Below are positions 32,891 through 42,131 of a stretch of DNA of 64,000 bases, one piece after another. Position numbers and translations under genes: made by a program. Source of the DNA: Acanthamoeba lenticulata (taxonomy: Eukaryota > Discosea > Longamoebia > Acanthamoebidae); assembly GCA_002179805.1 (NCBI GenBank), contig NAVB01001151.1, positions 1 through 64,000 on the forward strand, read 5' to 3'. The notes below the pieces were generated by a model that saw only the letters and a list, made by a program, of their open reading frames with translations, was not told the DNA's origin and did not search any database. The first letter of the stretch is position 1. Each line of letters starts with the position of its first letter.

Positions 32891-35800
32891 TCATGATCGT
32901 TCGGGCTGGGGAGACATGGCGAAGCTGTCCAAGCCAGTGAAGAGGTCGTTGGGGATGGTCTGGATGTTCTGGGAGAGGAGCCGGCTGTTGAAGAGGGCGC
33001 TTGTCAATGGCGGCTGCTCCGGGTCCTTCTTCCCCTCCTCTTCCTTTTTCTTCTTGTTCCTGCGGCGACGCAACGCGAGCAAGGCCGCGCCAAAGATGCA
33101 GCAGCAGCAGGCCAGCAGCGCCAAGGCCACGGGGATGCCCGCCCCCGCCGCGATCACGATCGTACTCCCGCTTGACGTCGCTGTTACCACGCCCAAGAAC
33201 ATGCACATGAGCGACTTGTGCAACAGAAGGAAAAGAAAAGAACGAGAGTAAGAGAGAAAGAGACAACGACGTACCAGCGCTTGCGACGATCAAGCCCGGC
33301 GTGGGCGAGGTGGTGCGCGTGGGTGATGGAGACCTTGAGCGCGAGGGGGAAAGCGAAGGCGTGATTGACGGCGAGGCCGAGCGCGAGGGCGTTCGTGTTG
33401 GGCTGACCGACCGCGTGGGCGTGCTCGAAGGCGAGACGGACGGCGAGGGCGTGCCGGTGGGCGACTGCGAGCTCGTGGGCGACCTGGTGGCCGACGATGA
33501 CGGAGTCGTGGTCGACGTCGTGGTGGCAGTCGCCGATGGCGTGACTGTTGGCGAAGTGCTCGGAGAGGACGACGGCGAGTTGGTGGGCGACATCGTGGGC
33601 GAGGGCGTCGTGGACGGCGAGCTGGTCGGCGAATTGGTGCTCGAGGATGAGGGCGAGGGCGTTGACGTCGTGGTCGGCGTCACCGACGGCGAGTTGGAGG
33701 GCGAATTCGTTGGGGAAAAGGACGGCGTCTGCGTGGGCGAGAAGGTCGGGGACGATGTTGACGACGGCGACTGCGTGGGCGAAGCCGTGGGGGACTGGGA
33801 AGGCGACGGTGTTGGTGTTGACGTCGGCGTCGACGAGCAGCTGGGCGAGGGCGAGGCTGTGGGCGAGACCGTGGAAGACGGCGAAGGCGTGCTCGTCGGC
33901 GTCACCGTCGGCGTGACGGACGAGCTGGGCGAAGGGGTTCGTGTGGCAGAGGGCGTGGGCGTCGAGGTGGGCGAACGAGAAGGCGACTGGGTGACCGACG
34001 GCGAGGACGACGATGACGGACTGGGTGATCGCGTTGGCGTGGGTGTTGAGGTGCTGGTCGGTGAGGGAGACATCGACGATGAAGGCGATGGCGTTGGCGA
34101 CGGTGTCGTGGTTGAAGACGAGGATGGGGAGCTCGTTGGCGACTGAGAAGGTGACGACGTCGGCGTCGGCGTTGGCGAGGCGGAGGCGCTAATCGATGGT
34201 GAAGGTGTGAGCGAGACCGAAGTCGTGGGCGAGGGCGTGGTGGTCGGCGTCGAGGTCGACGTCGATGAAGGCGATGATGTTGGCGATGCCGTCGAAGAAG
34301 GCGACGTCGTTGGGGTGACAGTCGACGTTGGGCTGGACGACGTCGACGGCGAGACCGAAGGCGTCGAGGTGGGAGATGGCGTGGGCGTCGAGGTAGGCGA
34401 ACTAGAAGGCGACTGCGTGGTCGATGGCGTGGGCGACGACGTTGGAGACTGCGTCGAAGACGGCGATGCCGTCGGTGTGACGGTCGGCGTTGGGCTGAAG
34501 GAGGCAGAAGGCGATGCGGTGGGCGATGGCGTCGGCGTCAGGCTCGGAGGGGCCGAGACCGAGGGTGTAACAGAAGAGGACGGATTCGGGCTACTCGGCG
34601 GGGACATCGAGACGCTCACGGTCGGTGAAGCGGACAAGCTCGCTGATGTTGAGGGCGTGGGAGAGAAGGAGGACGTGGTGGAAGGCGTCGCCGTCGAAGT
34701 GGGCGACGAGGTGGGCGACGGACTCGGTGTCCGGCTCGACGTGGCCGAAGGGGAAGTCGACGGCGTCGGCGTCCGGCTTGCCGTCACCGACAGCGTCGGT
34801 GACCTCGTCGGCGAGTTGGACGGCGTCGGCGATGGCGTCGGCGTGACCGACGGCGTGACGGACGGTGTAGGAGAGTTGGTCGGCGTGATCGACGGTGTGG
34901 GCGTGGGCGACGGAGGCACGTAGCACTGATTGACCGAGTAGCGCGTGGACAACACGGTGTTGTCGGAGCCGCCTGTCGTTTCCGCCACACATGAGCATCA
35001 TCGAGGAATCGTCAAAGGACACACACACACGCAAGGCCGGATCTCGTACTGGTGTCGGTGATGTTGGCCAGCGCGTAGTAGCTCACGAGGTAGATGTTGC
35101 TCGAGATGACCGTCTTCCGCTCGGGAGGCGAGAAGTAGAGGAGGTACGCAAACTGGACCGACGTGTCTGTGGCGGTGAAGCTGGTGATGTAGATCTGGAA
35201 CCAGGTGTCCATGACTTCCGCCATCCGGGTCATCAGTTGGTTGTACAGCTGCCCCGTCCCCCACAAGCGTGAGCGGCCCACACAAGATCCATTTCTTCGA
35301 AGAGGGACGACGTACATCGTTTTGCGTGCCGAGGCTGCCGAACGGGACGTCGGTGTCGTACACTGCGGAAAAGCTCTGCAGGCACTGGCCGTCGACCAGC
35401 GGCGTCGTCGAAGGGGTGGAAGAGATCGAAGGCGTGGGCGAGGACGTGACCGACGGCGAGGGCGAAACGGTCGGTGTCGTGGTCGGCGTGACGGAGCTCG
35501 TGGGCGACTGCGTCGGGCTCGTGGTCGCCGATGGCGAAGGCGTCGCCGAGGAGCTCGGCGTGATCGACGGCGTGCGCGTGCTCGTGGGCGACGTCGACGG
35601 TGTCGGGGTCGAGGTCCGCGAAACCGACGGCGTGACCGAGATCGAGGGTGTGATGGAGGACGTGGGCGACACGGTAGGCGTCTGCGAGGGCGTAGGCGAA
35701 GTCGTCGGCGTGTTTGTCGCCGTGATCGACGGCGTGGCCGTGATGGAAGGCGTGACCGACGCGGACGGCGAGTTGGTCGGGCTGGTCGTCGAGGTCGGGC

Positions 35801-37318
35801 TGGGCGTGCGCGTGCTTGATGGCGTGGGCGTGGAGGTCGGCGATGGTGTCCGCGTCGGGGAAGGCGTACGCGTGCTCGAAGGTGTCGCCGTCATTGTTGG
35901 GGTGGACGTGCGAGTCGGGGACGAGGTCGGTGTGACCGTGCGCGTGGGAGACGGGGTCACCGAGATCGTCGGCGTGATCGACGGCGTCACCGAGATCGTG
36001 GGCGTGATCGAGCGCGAGGGGCTGTTGCTCGGGGTGTTGGAGGGCGTCACGGAGATAGTCGGCGTAATCGACGGTGTCACCGAGATCGTGGGCGTTATGC
36101 TGGGCGTGACCGATATCGTCGGCGAGTTCGAAGGCGTCATCGTCGGCGTTATGGTGGGCGTGCGTGAAACCGACGTCGAGGGCGTCGAGGATCGCGTGGG
36201 CGTGGGCGTCACCGTCGGCGACGGAGATGGAGTCAGCGATGTCGACGGGGTGGGCGAGCTCGTGGGGCTCGGTGTGGGAGTCGGCGTCGAAGTGATGGAC
36301 GATGAGGGAGACGGCGTCGGCGTCTGCGAGGCGGTGGGCGTTGGGGTCAATGACGCCGTGGCAGACTGCGAAGCTGACGGTGAAAGCGACGGCGTGACGG
36401 AGATGGACGGCGTTGGGGTGATGGAGGAAGACTTGGAGGCAGACGGCGACAAGGAAACGGACGGCGACGGCGACGGCGAAAGGGAAGAGGAGGCCGAGGC
36501 CGAAGGCGAGTTGGTCGGTGAGATCGAGATGGAGGGAGAGCTCGTGGGCGTGATCGATGGCGAGGAAGATATGGTCGGTGTGGTGCTGATTGTGGGCGTG
36601 GCCGACGGCGTCCACGACGCACTCGGGGACAACGTGGGCGTTGTGCTGATCGTCGGCGTAGAAGAGCGTGAGGGGGACGGCGAAGGAGACATGCATGACG
36701 CCGAGAAAGTGGTTCTTGTTGTGATGATCCCGGCGATGGTGGCGCAGATGATGGACATGACGTCGTTGTTGATTGCGCCAATCTCTGCGTGGCTCGTGTG
36801 AGCGAGTAGAACTTTGCACCGTACACTCGAGTGACCACGTACCGATCCTCTTGGACGACGTGGAGACGTAGGCGCTGTCAAAGATCACGTAGCTGAAGTT
36901 GGCGCTTCCGGCTTGCTGGTAAAACACCAGCGCATTGTTCCAATTGTAGCTGCACACGGCGCGAAAGAGCACCAACCCGGGGTGAGCAAGTGCATTGGGC
37001 GGAGCGGGAGCTCGAGTGAAGTGGGGAGGGGCGGGGACGAGCGTCGTACGATGGGCCGAAGAGAGCGCTGACTGAGTAACGGGCAGAGAGCAAGCTCTCC
37101 ACGGTCGAGAGGGGTGTGTTGGGGATCAGATCTGTGGACGTGCATGACGCGCCCACCGCCAAGCTGCAGTTGAGCTGCGCGTTCACCGCAGCTAGCGGCA
37201 GAGAAGAAAAAAGTCAGTTGACCATCATGGTTGGGCTTGCCAAAACTACAAAGACGGGTGTACCCGCAGTGAGCAAGCAAAGCACTGCCAACCGGACAAC
37301 TGAGGCGAGCGAGGGCAT
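32891..37318 (-). CDS. Mucin-like type I membrane protein with two Ser/Thr/Pro stalks
   Basis: Probable surface glycoprotein. The spliced start [20 protein letters not shown] is a signal peptide. A first Cys-containing domain follows ([28 protein letters not shown]). A Ser/Thr/Pro stalk of about 400 residues comes next, then a second Cys-containing domain ([43 protein letters not shown]) and a second stalk of about 540 residues. The end has a transmembrane helix ([20 protein letters not shown]) and a basic tail with RRRRNKKKK, ending MSPQPERS. The stalks should be heavily O-glycosylated. Neither globular domain was assigned to a family. The joins were read by eye and need transcript proof. 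Confidence 0.75.
33302..34920 (-). repeat. Ser/Thr/Pro-rich coding repeat (second stalk)
   Basis: Degenerate Ser-Pro-Thr units (such as SPTPTPS, SPSSSPT) built mostly from TCG, CCC and ACG codons. On the plus strand this gives long false open frames rich in Gly, Glu, Val and Asp. Confidence 0.9.
35440..36680 (-). repeat. Ser/Thr/Pro-rich coding repeat (first stalk)
   Basis: Same composition as the other stalk. Between about 35950 and 36125 it holds a more regular eight-residue unit close to ISVTPSIT, repeated several times, which suggests recent tandem growth. Confidence 0.88.
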
Positions 37319-37674
37319 GGCTAGCCAGCGTCTTCTAGTGTTGGCTTCTGGGGGTAAGAGTGGGTGGTGAGGTGATGATTATTGAGGTAATGTCCTTTGG
37401 CTTAAGCTCCTGGGACAGAGCGCTATTGCATAAAAGCAACCTTGTTGCACTCAGTTGTGAGGTTACGTTGCTACGTGCATATACCTTAAGTGTACAAGTG
37501 CGTTCTTTTGGCGTTGGCTGCCATGCGACGGACATGGACACCAAAAAAACAAAATTATTTCACGGACACCAAAAAAATAAAAGAAAGGGATTGAAAATAC
37601 GGACGAAGAAAAGAAGGAAAAAGCAACTGCAGCCACGTAGCCGCACATCAGCATTTGTGGAGGGGGCTCGCACC
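37319..37674. promoter_or_regulatory. Divergent promoter of mucin-like gene and ARL1
   Basis: No supported gene. The region separates two outward-facing start codons and must carry both promoters. It is relatively A-rich near 37540-37630. Confidence 0.4.
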
Positions 37675-38769
37675 ATGGGTTCGGTCACCGTTGCTGACAG
37701 CTCCTTGATCATTGTGGCACGCTAATTGTATGTGATCATCACCAGGAAATCTCTTCACCAGCCTCTTCTCGCGGCTATTTGGCTGGAACAAGGACGTCCG
37801 AATCCTCATCCTTGGGCTCGATGGTGCTGGCAAGACCACCATCCTCTATCGCCTGCAGTGCGGTGAGGTGGTCTCCACGTTGCCCAGTACTTGCTCCCCC
37901 CCTCGTGCACCACCTCGTCGCCATCCTCACCGCTTTTTTTTCTGCAGCGATTGGCTTCAACATGGAGACCGTCACCTACAAGAACGTAACCTTCCAGGTG
38001 TGGGATCTCGGTGGCCAGACCTCCATCCGGTTCGTTTTGCGTAAAAGATTGAGATTCCCAGCGCCTGAGGCTGACGTGGCGCCACGCTAGACCCTATTGG
38101 CGATGCTACTATGAAAATGCGACGGCGGTGATCTACGTCGTGGACAGCTCTGATACCGAGAGGCTGGGCATATCCAAGGATGAACTCATGGCTATGCTCA
38201 ACGTGGGTTTCCCCTCCATGTCATGTCGCGCGAGCTATGCAGCCATGCTGACACGCACGCATCCCACGCCAGGAGGAAGAGCTTAAGAACGCGGCGTTGT
38301 TGGTGTTTGCCAACAAGCAGGATCTGCCGGGCTCGCTGACCGAGGCCCAAGGTGCGCCTCCTCCCCCCCCCCGACCGCCTGCTATTGCGCTTGTGTGATG
38401 ATTTGAACTGGGCTGAATTCGGCCGACGCTGCGCGGTGAATTCAAGTGTCGGAGGCGTTGGGGCTCGATGCGCTCAAGCAGCGGCAATGGGCCATCTTCC
38501 GAACGTCGGCCATCAAGGGCTATGGTGCGAAGACTTATCTTCTCTTAGACGCGCGAGCTCTTTAGGCGATGAAATGATGGCTCACCACTTACCCACCTAT
38601 TTCTGTGCCTTGCATCTCCACCACGCCCCTTTTCCTCAGGCCTGCACGAAGGGCTTGACTGGTGCGTTCGCCCTCAGATCTTCTTCAGTGCCTCTTGAAC
38701 TTATGATGACGCGGCGTGATGGTGCGCACGACACACAGGCTGGTGAACGCAATCAGCTCCGCCAAGTAG
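37675..38769 (+). CDS. ARL1: ADP-ribosylation factor-like GTPase ARL1
   Basis: Small GTPase of the trans-Golgi that recruits golgins. The first coding exon is only ATGG; intron 37679-37745 then joins GAAATCTC, giving [15 protein letters not shown] with Gly2 for myristoylation. G1 is LGLDGAGKT, switch I has [14 protein letters not shown], and G3 is [18 protein letters not shown]4 is NKQD ([12 protein letters not shown]) and G5 is TSAIKG. It ends [17 protein letters not shown]. The sequence follows human ARL1 (from memory) through switch and interswitch. About six introns in 1.1 kb. Confidence 0.92.
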
Positions 38770-39082
38770 CCGGACGCCGTGACCCGAGTTTCTCTTTTTT
38801 TTTTAATGTGCTATTCGTGGACGAGAGAGTTGAGCGGACTCGCTGGGAACTGCTATGCAGGCTCAAGGCAACAACACAACCTTTACAACACCACAACAAA
38901 CCCAGTGGCTTGCCCAGCTGACGTCAGCCGCTCCCTTATTAATGTTATTAAAGGGTTTGCGACCGTTGCTTCAGGCCCGCATTTCGGGGATCCTGCTTCT
39001 GCCTCAACCGCCGGCAAACACGAACACACACCAGCCTGGCCGGAAAGCGCGCACCAGATTTTGTTTTCAACCAGCGTAGAGA
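38770..39082. other. Intergenic between ARL1 and Lys-rich gene
   Basis: No supported gene. Should hold the ARL1 3' region and the promoter of the next gene on the same strand. Confidence 0.5.
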
Positions 39083-39838
39083 ATGAGTAGCGTAAAAGAG
39101 AAGAAGGACAAGAAGGACAAGAAGCTGAGCCAGGAGAAGCATCTGGATTTAACCAAGCTTAAGGACAAGAAGGAAAAGAAGGCCGAGAAGAAGGATTCGA
39201 AGACCAAGAAGACGCCACGGGATGAAAAGGCCCCACGCGACGGAAAGACACCACGGGAAGGTGGTGCCAAGGTTCGACCTTTCGACTGGCTTCCTTTAAA
39301 TCGTTCATGCCTCTAACGGTCACTTTGTCGGTAGACCCTGAGCCCCCGTGACGTTGGGAACGGACGCAACACTTCGCCTCGTCTTCGCAGCGGGACGTCG
39401 GTACTTCCCCCCCCCCTTCGCTCTTCATTCTTCTGCCGCTTTTTCGTTCTTCGAGCTCAACGTTCTCGTGTCCGGTACCAGCCGCGACCGACGTTTGAGG
39501 TGCCCAAGGAAATGGACGACTGGGTCATCGACGTCCCCGAAAGCAAGCCGCCGGCCCAAGAGCAACAGGCCCAGGAGGACAAGGGCAAGGGCAAGGAGAA
39601 GGCCGATGACGTTGAGGTGGAGGCCAGGAAGACGATCCCTACGATCACCAAGACGAAGTCGCCGAGGAAGAAGAAGGATGAGGGCGATGAGAGTGCCCAC
39701 AAGGACGAGGAGGCGAAGGAAAAGAAGAAGCCGAAGGAAGACGAAGAGCTCAACGGCCACCAGGAGGGCGAAAGCGGCAAGAAGGAGAAGAAAGAGAAGA
39801 AGGAGAAGAAAAAGAAGAAGTCCAAGTCCGATGAGTGA
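39083..39838 (+). CDS. Lys/Glu-rich charged protein, unknown
   Basis: Two exons (39083-39271 and 39482-39838), about 180 residues. MSSVKEKKDKKDKKLSQEKH begins a Lys-rich run. The join AK-PRPTFEVPKEMDDWVIDVPE contains the only low-charge segment. The rest is alternating Lys and Glu, ending KKKKKSKSDE. It is predicted to be disordered and highly charged. Nuclear or ribosome-associated localisation is plausible from composition alone. Family not recognised. Confidence 0.6.
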
Positions 39839-39974
39839 CCCAACAGACTGCGGCTCAACAAGTGACGGTGGAGGAGGGACGGCGTAAGCGTGTGAAGCAA
39901 TCATCATGGGTGTCAACGCAAGAGCGAGCGGTATCTCGCGTGCTTTCTTCTTCGAGGAAGAAGAAAGCAGCAAT

Positions 39975-39980
39975 AATAAA
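39975..39980 (+). terminator. AATAAA polyadenylation signal
   Basis: Exact hexamer in the convergent interval between the Lys-rich gene and the GMF gene; it fits the plus-strand transcript. Confidence 0.35.
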
Positions 39981-40122
39981 GCGTCTCTCCACTACTTTGT
40001 GCAACAACACATGACCCCAAGGGAAGAAGGAAGACAGTTTTGGCGAGAAGGTGGTGGTACACGCATGAAGGTACAACAAGCTGGTGAATTGCGGTGCGCG
40101 CCAAGAGCCCAGCAAACGTTGT

Positions 40123-40862
40123 TTACTTAAAGAAGGCGAGCTTGTCCTTCAGCCAGTCCTCGGTAAGCTCCTCGGTGGTCGCAACCGAGAAGAGCTGCGC
40201 AACGAGCCCGGTGAGAACAACGCCCAAAGTTGAAACTGGCCGAAACGAAAGGCTTGTCTTGAGAGGAAAGGAGAGCGAACCTTCTGGACCTGGAGCGACT
40301 CAGTGAGGATCGGCTTGGTGCTGGCGTACAAGATGTTAAGCTTGGTGTTGATGCCCTTGGGGCAGTAGAAGACGAACACCAACGGGAACGAAACGCGGCC
40401 GTCATCGTGCACCCACTTGTAGCTGCGCACGCCAACGAAGGTCAAACTTGAGCCGGGGCAAATGTCACATAATCGCTCTCGGTAAAGCGAACCTGTAGGC
40501 GATGTAGCGGGGCGCTGACTCGGGGAGCTCATCGGCGATCTCCGAGATGGAGACGTTTTCGAGAATAGTATCAACCACAACCTCGAGGGCAGTAGGGTTG
40601 ATCTTCACTGTGAGGGAGTAAAAAATTAAAATAGTTCCTGATTGCTCCTGGGAAGCACATACTGATGAAGGCATTGTTCGCCTGGTTCTTGCCGGTCTTG
40701 AAGGCCTTGAACTTGGTCTTCACGTCCTCGCTGACGGTGCAAGTGGTGGTCTGGCCACCTTCTTGCTACAAAATCACATGAGCAAACACGCCCGAGTTAG
40801 GACTGAGAGCCTGGTCACAATATATAAAAGAAGCAGAATCATACGGGCAGTTGCATGAACAT
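40123..40862 (-). CDS. Glia maturation factor (ADF-H protein)
   Basis: ADF-homology protein that debranches Arp2/3 actin networks. First exon is MFMQLP, next QEGGQTTTCTVSEDVKTKFK, then INPTALEVVVDTIL, ISEIADELPESAPRYIAYRF, SYKWVHDDGRVSFPLVFVFY and LNILYASTKPILTESLQVQK. It ends TTEELTEDWLKDKLAFFK. The pattern ELPE..PR..Y...Y...DDGR.S.PL is specific to GMF within the ADF-H family. Length (about 140) fits. Four or more introns. Confidence 0.92.
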
Positions 40863-41000
40863 CTTGTCTTGAGGGGATTTGAGGGCGATAACAAATGGGG
40901 CTGGTCGCGAGCCTTTCCTTCTCCTTTTCAGGTTATTGTATTTCTTTTCTTATTTGCAATATTCTTTTGATTTAATTATTTATTTTTTTTGCTTTCATCG
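40863..41000. promoter_or_regulatory. Short divergent promoter, GMF and metallophosphoesterase
   Basis: About 140 bases between opposite start codons, T-rich toward the right. A TATATAAAAG stretch at 40820-40829 lies in the adjacent GMF first intron and could serve the rightward gene as a TATA box. Confidence 0.35.
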
Positions 41001-42055
41001 ATGCAGACCAACGATGGGAGTGGGCATTCGAGCCCTTTCCGCCTGCAGATCTTGTCCGACGTGCATCTGGAGATGAGGGAAGGTCGATTCCCCGAGGTGC
41101 CTGCGACGGCACCCTACCTGGCCCTGCTGGGCGACATTGGCTACCCGCACGTTGGCTCGGACTACCAGCGCTTCCTTCTCTCGCTGGCTGATCGGCCCGC
41201 CCCTTCCTCATCTTCACCTTCTTCAACCGACGCCGAAACAGCACTCGCGCAAGGCTGGGCGCGCATCTTTGTGCTGGCGGGCAACCACGAGTTCTACAAG
41301 GGGCACTACGAGAAGGTGAAGCCGGTCATCGCCAGCGTGTGCGCCATGCGGCCGGATAAGCTCGTCTTTCTCGACCGCACCGCCGTCCACCTCGTACGAG
41401 CCGCTGCCCTCGGTGTCCTCTAGCACTGGACCACAAGCACTCACACCATCATTGCGTCATCTCGTCGTTCATCATCGTCATCGTCTCGACCAGGAGAAGG
41501 AGCGCGTGTGGCTCCTGGGCTGCACGCTGTGGACGCACATCCCCGAGAGCGTACGCTCTAGTCTTGCGGTTGTAAGCCTATTGACTTTTATGAACATAAC
41601 CTCGTGCACATGGGCAGGTTGGCGCAGAGGCGTCGCGGATGGTGAACGACTACTACAACATCAAGTACAACAAGACGAGGCTGAGCGTGGACGACACCAA
41701 CGCGTTCCACGAGGCCGACTTGGCGTGGCTCCAGGAGCAGGTGGCCCGGCTCGCCGCTGAGGGCGGGCACGACCGCGTGGTCATTCTCACCCACCACGCG
41801 CCCACGCCCAACTCGGTCAACCCCAAGCATCATTGCCTCGACGCCTCGGCCTTCACCGACCTCGAGGCCTTCATCGTCGCACACGCGCCGCCCATCGCGG
41901 CGTGGGCCTACGGGCACACGCACTGGTGCGCGCGAACGACGATCGGCGCGTGCCAGGTGGTGAGCAACGCCATGGGCTACCCGCGCGAGACCATCCCCGA
42001 CTTTGACGTCGCCTATGCCCTCACCCTTCCCGAAGCTTCTTCCTCCTCGCCATGA
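41001..42055 (+). CDS. Calcineurin-like metallophosphoesterase
   Basis: Binuclear-metal hydrolase. All family motifs are visible: LSDVHLE (DxH), LALLGDIG (GD), VLAGNHEFY (GNHE), ILTHHAPTP (H) and YGHTHW (GHxH). Start is the ATG of MQTNDGSGHSSPFRLQ. Two introns; the second exon carries a Ser/His-rich segment that may itself be partly intronic. Soluble, no signal peptide. The substrate cannot be inferred; similar single-domain proteins are widespread in protists and plants. Confidence 0.85.
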
Positions 42056-42131
42056 TGAACCTCTTGTGCGGGCAAACAGGATCATCATCAAGTATTTAAT
42101 CCAAACTCTTGATGTTCTTCTGTGGCTGGCT

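Noticed and set aside
33301..36801. Long plus-strand open frames rich in Gly, Val, Glu and Asp (up to about 510 codons)
   Set aside because: They are mirror images of the Ser/Thr/Pro codons of the mucin-like gene on the other strand (TCG CCC ACG read backwards). They have no family features, and the minus strand has signal peptide, splice sites and a transmembrane exon.
35233..36975. 580-codon minus-strand frame rich in His, Ala and Asp
   Set aside because: It is a second frame through the same low-complexity stalk; the Ser/Thr/Pro frame is the one that joins the flanking Cys domains.
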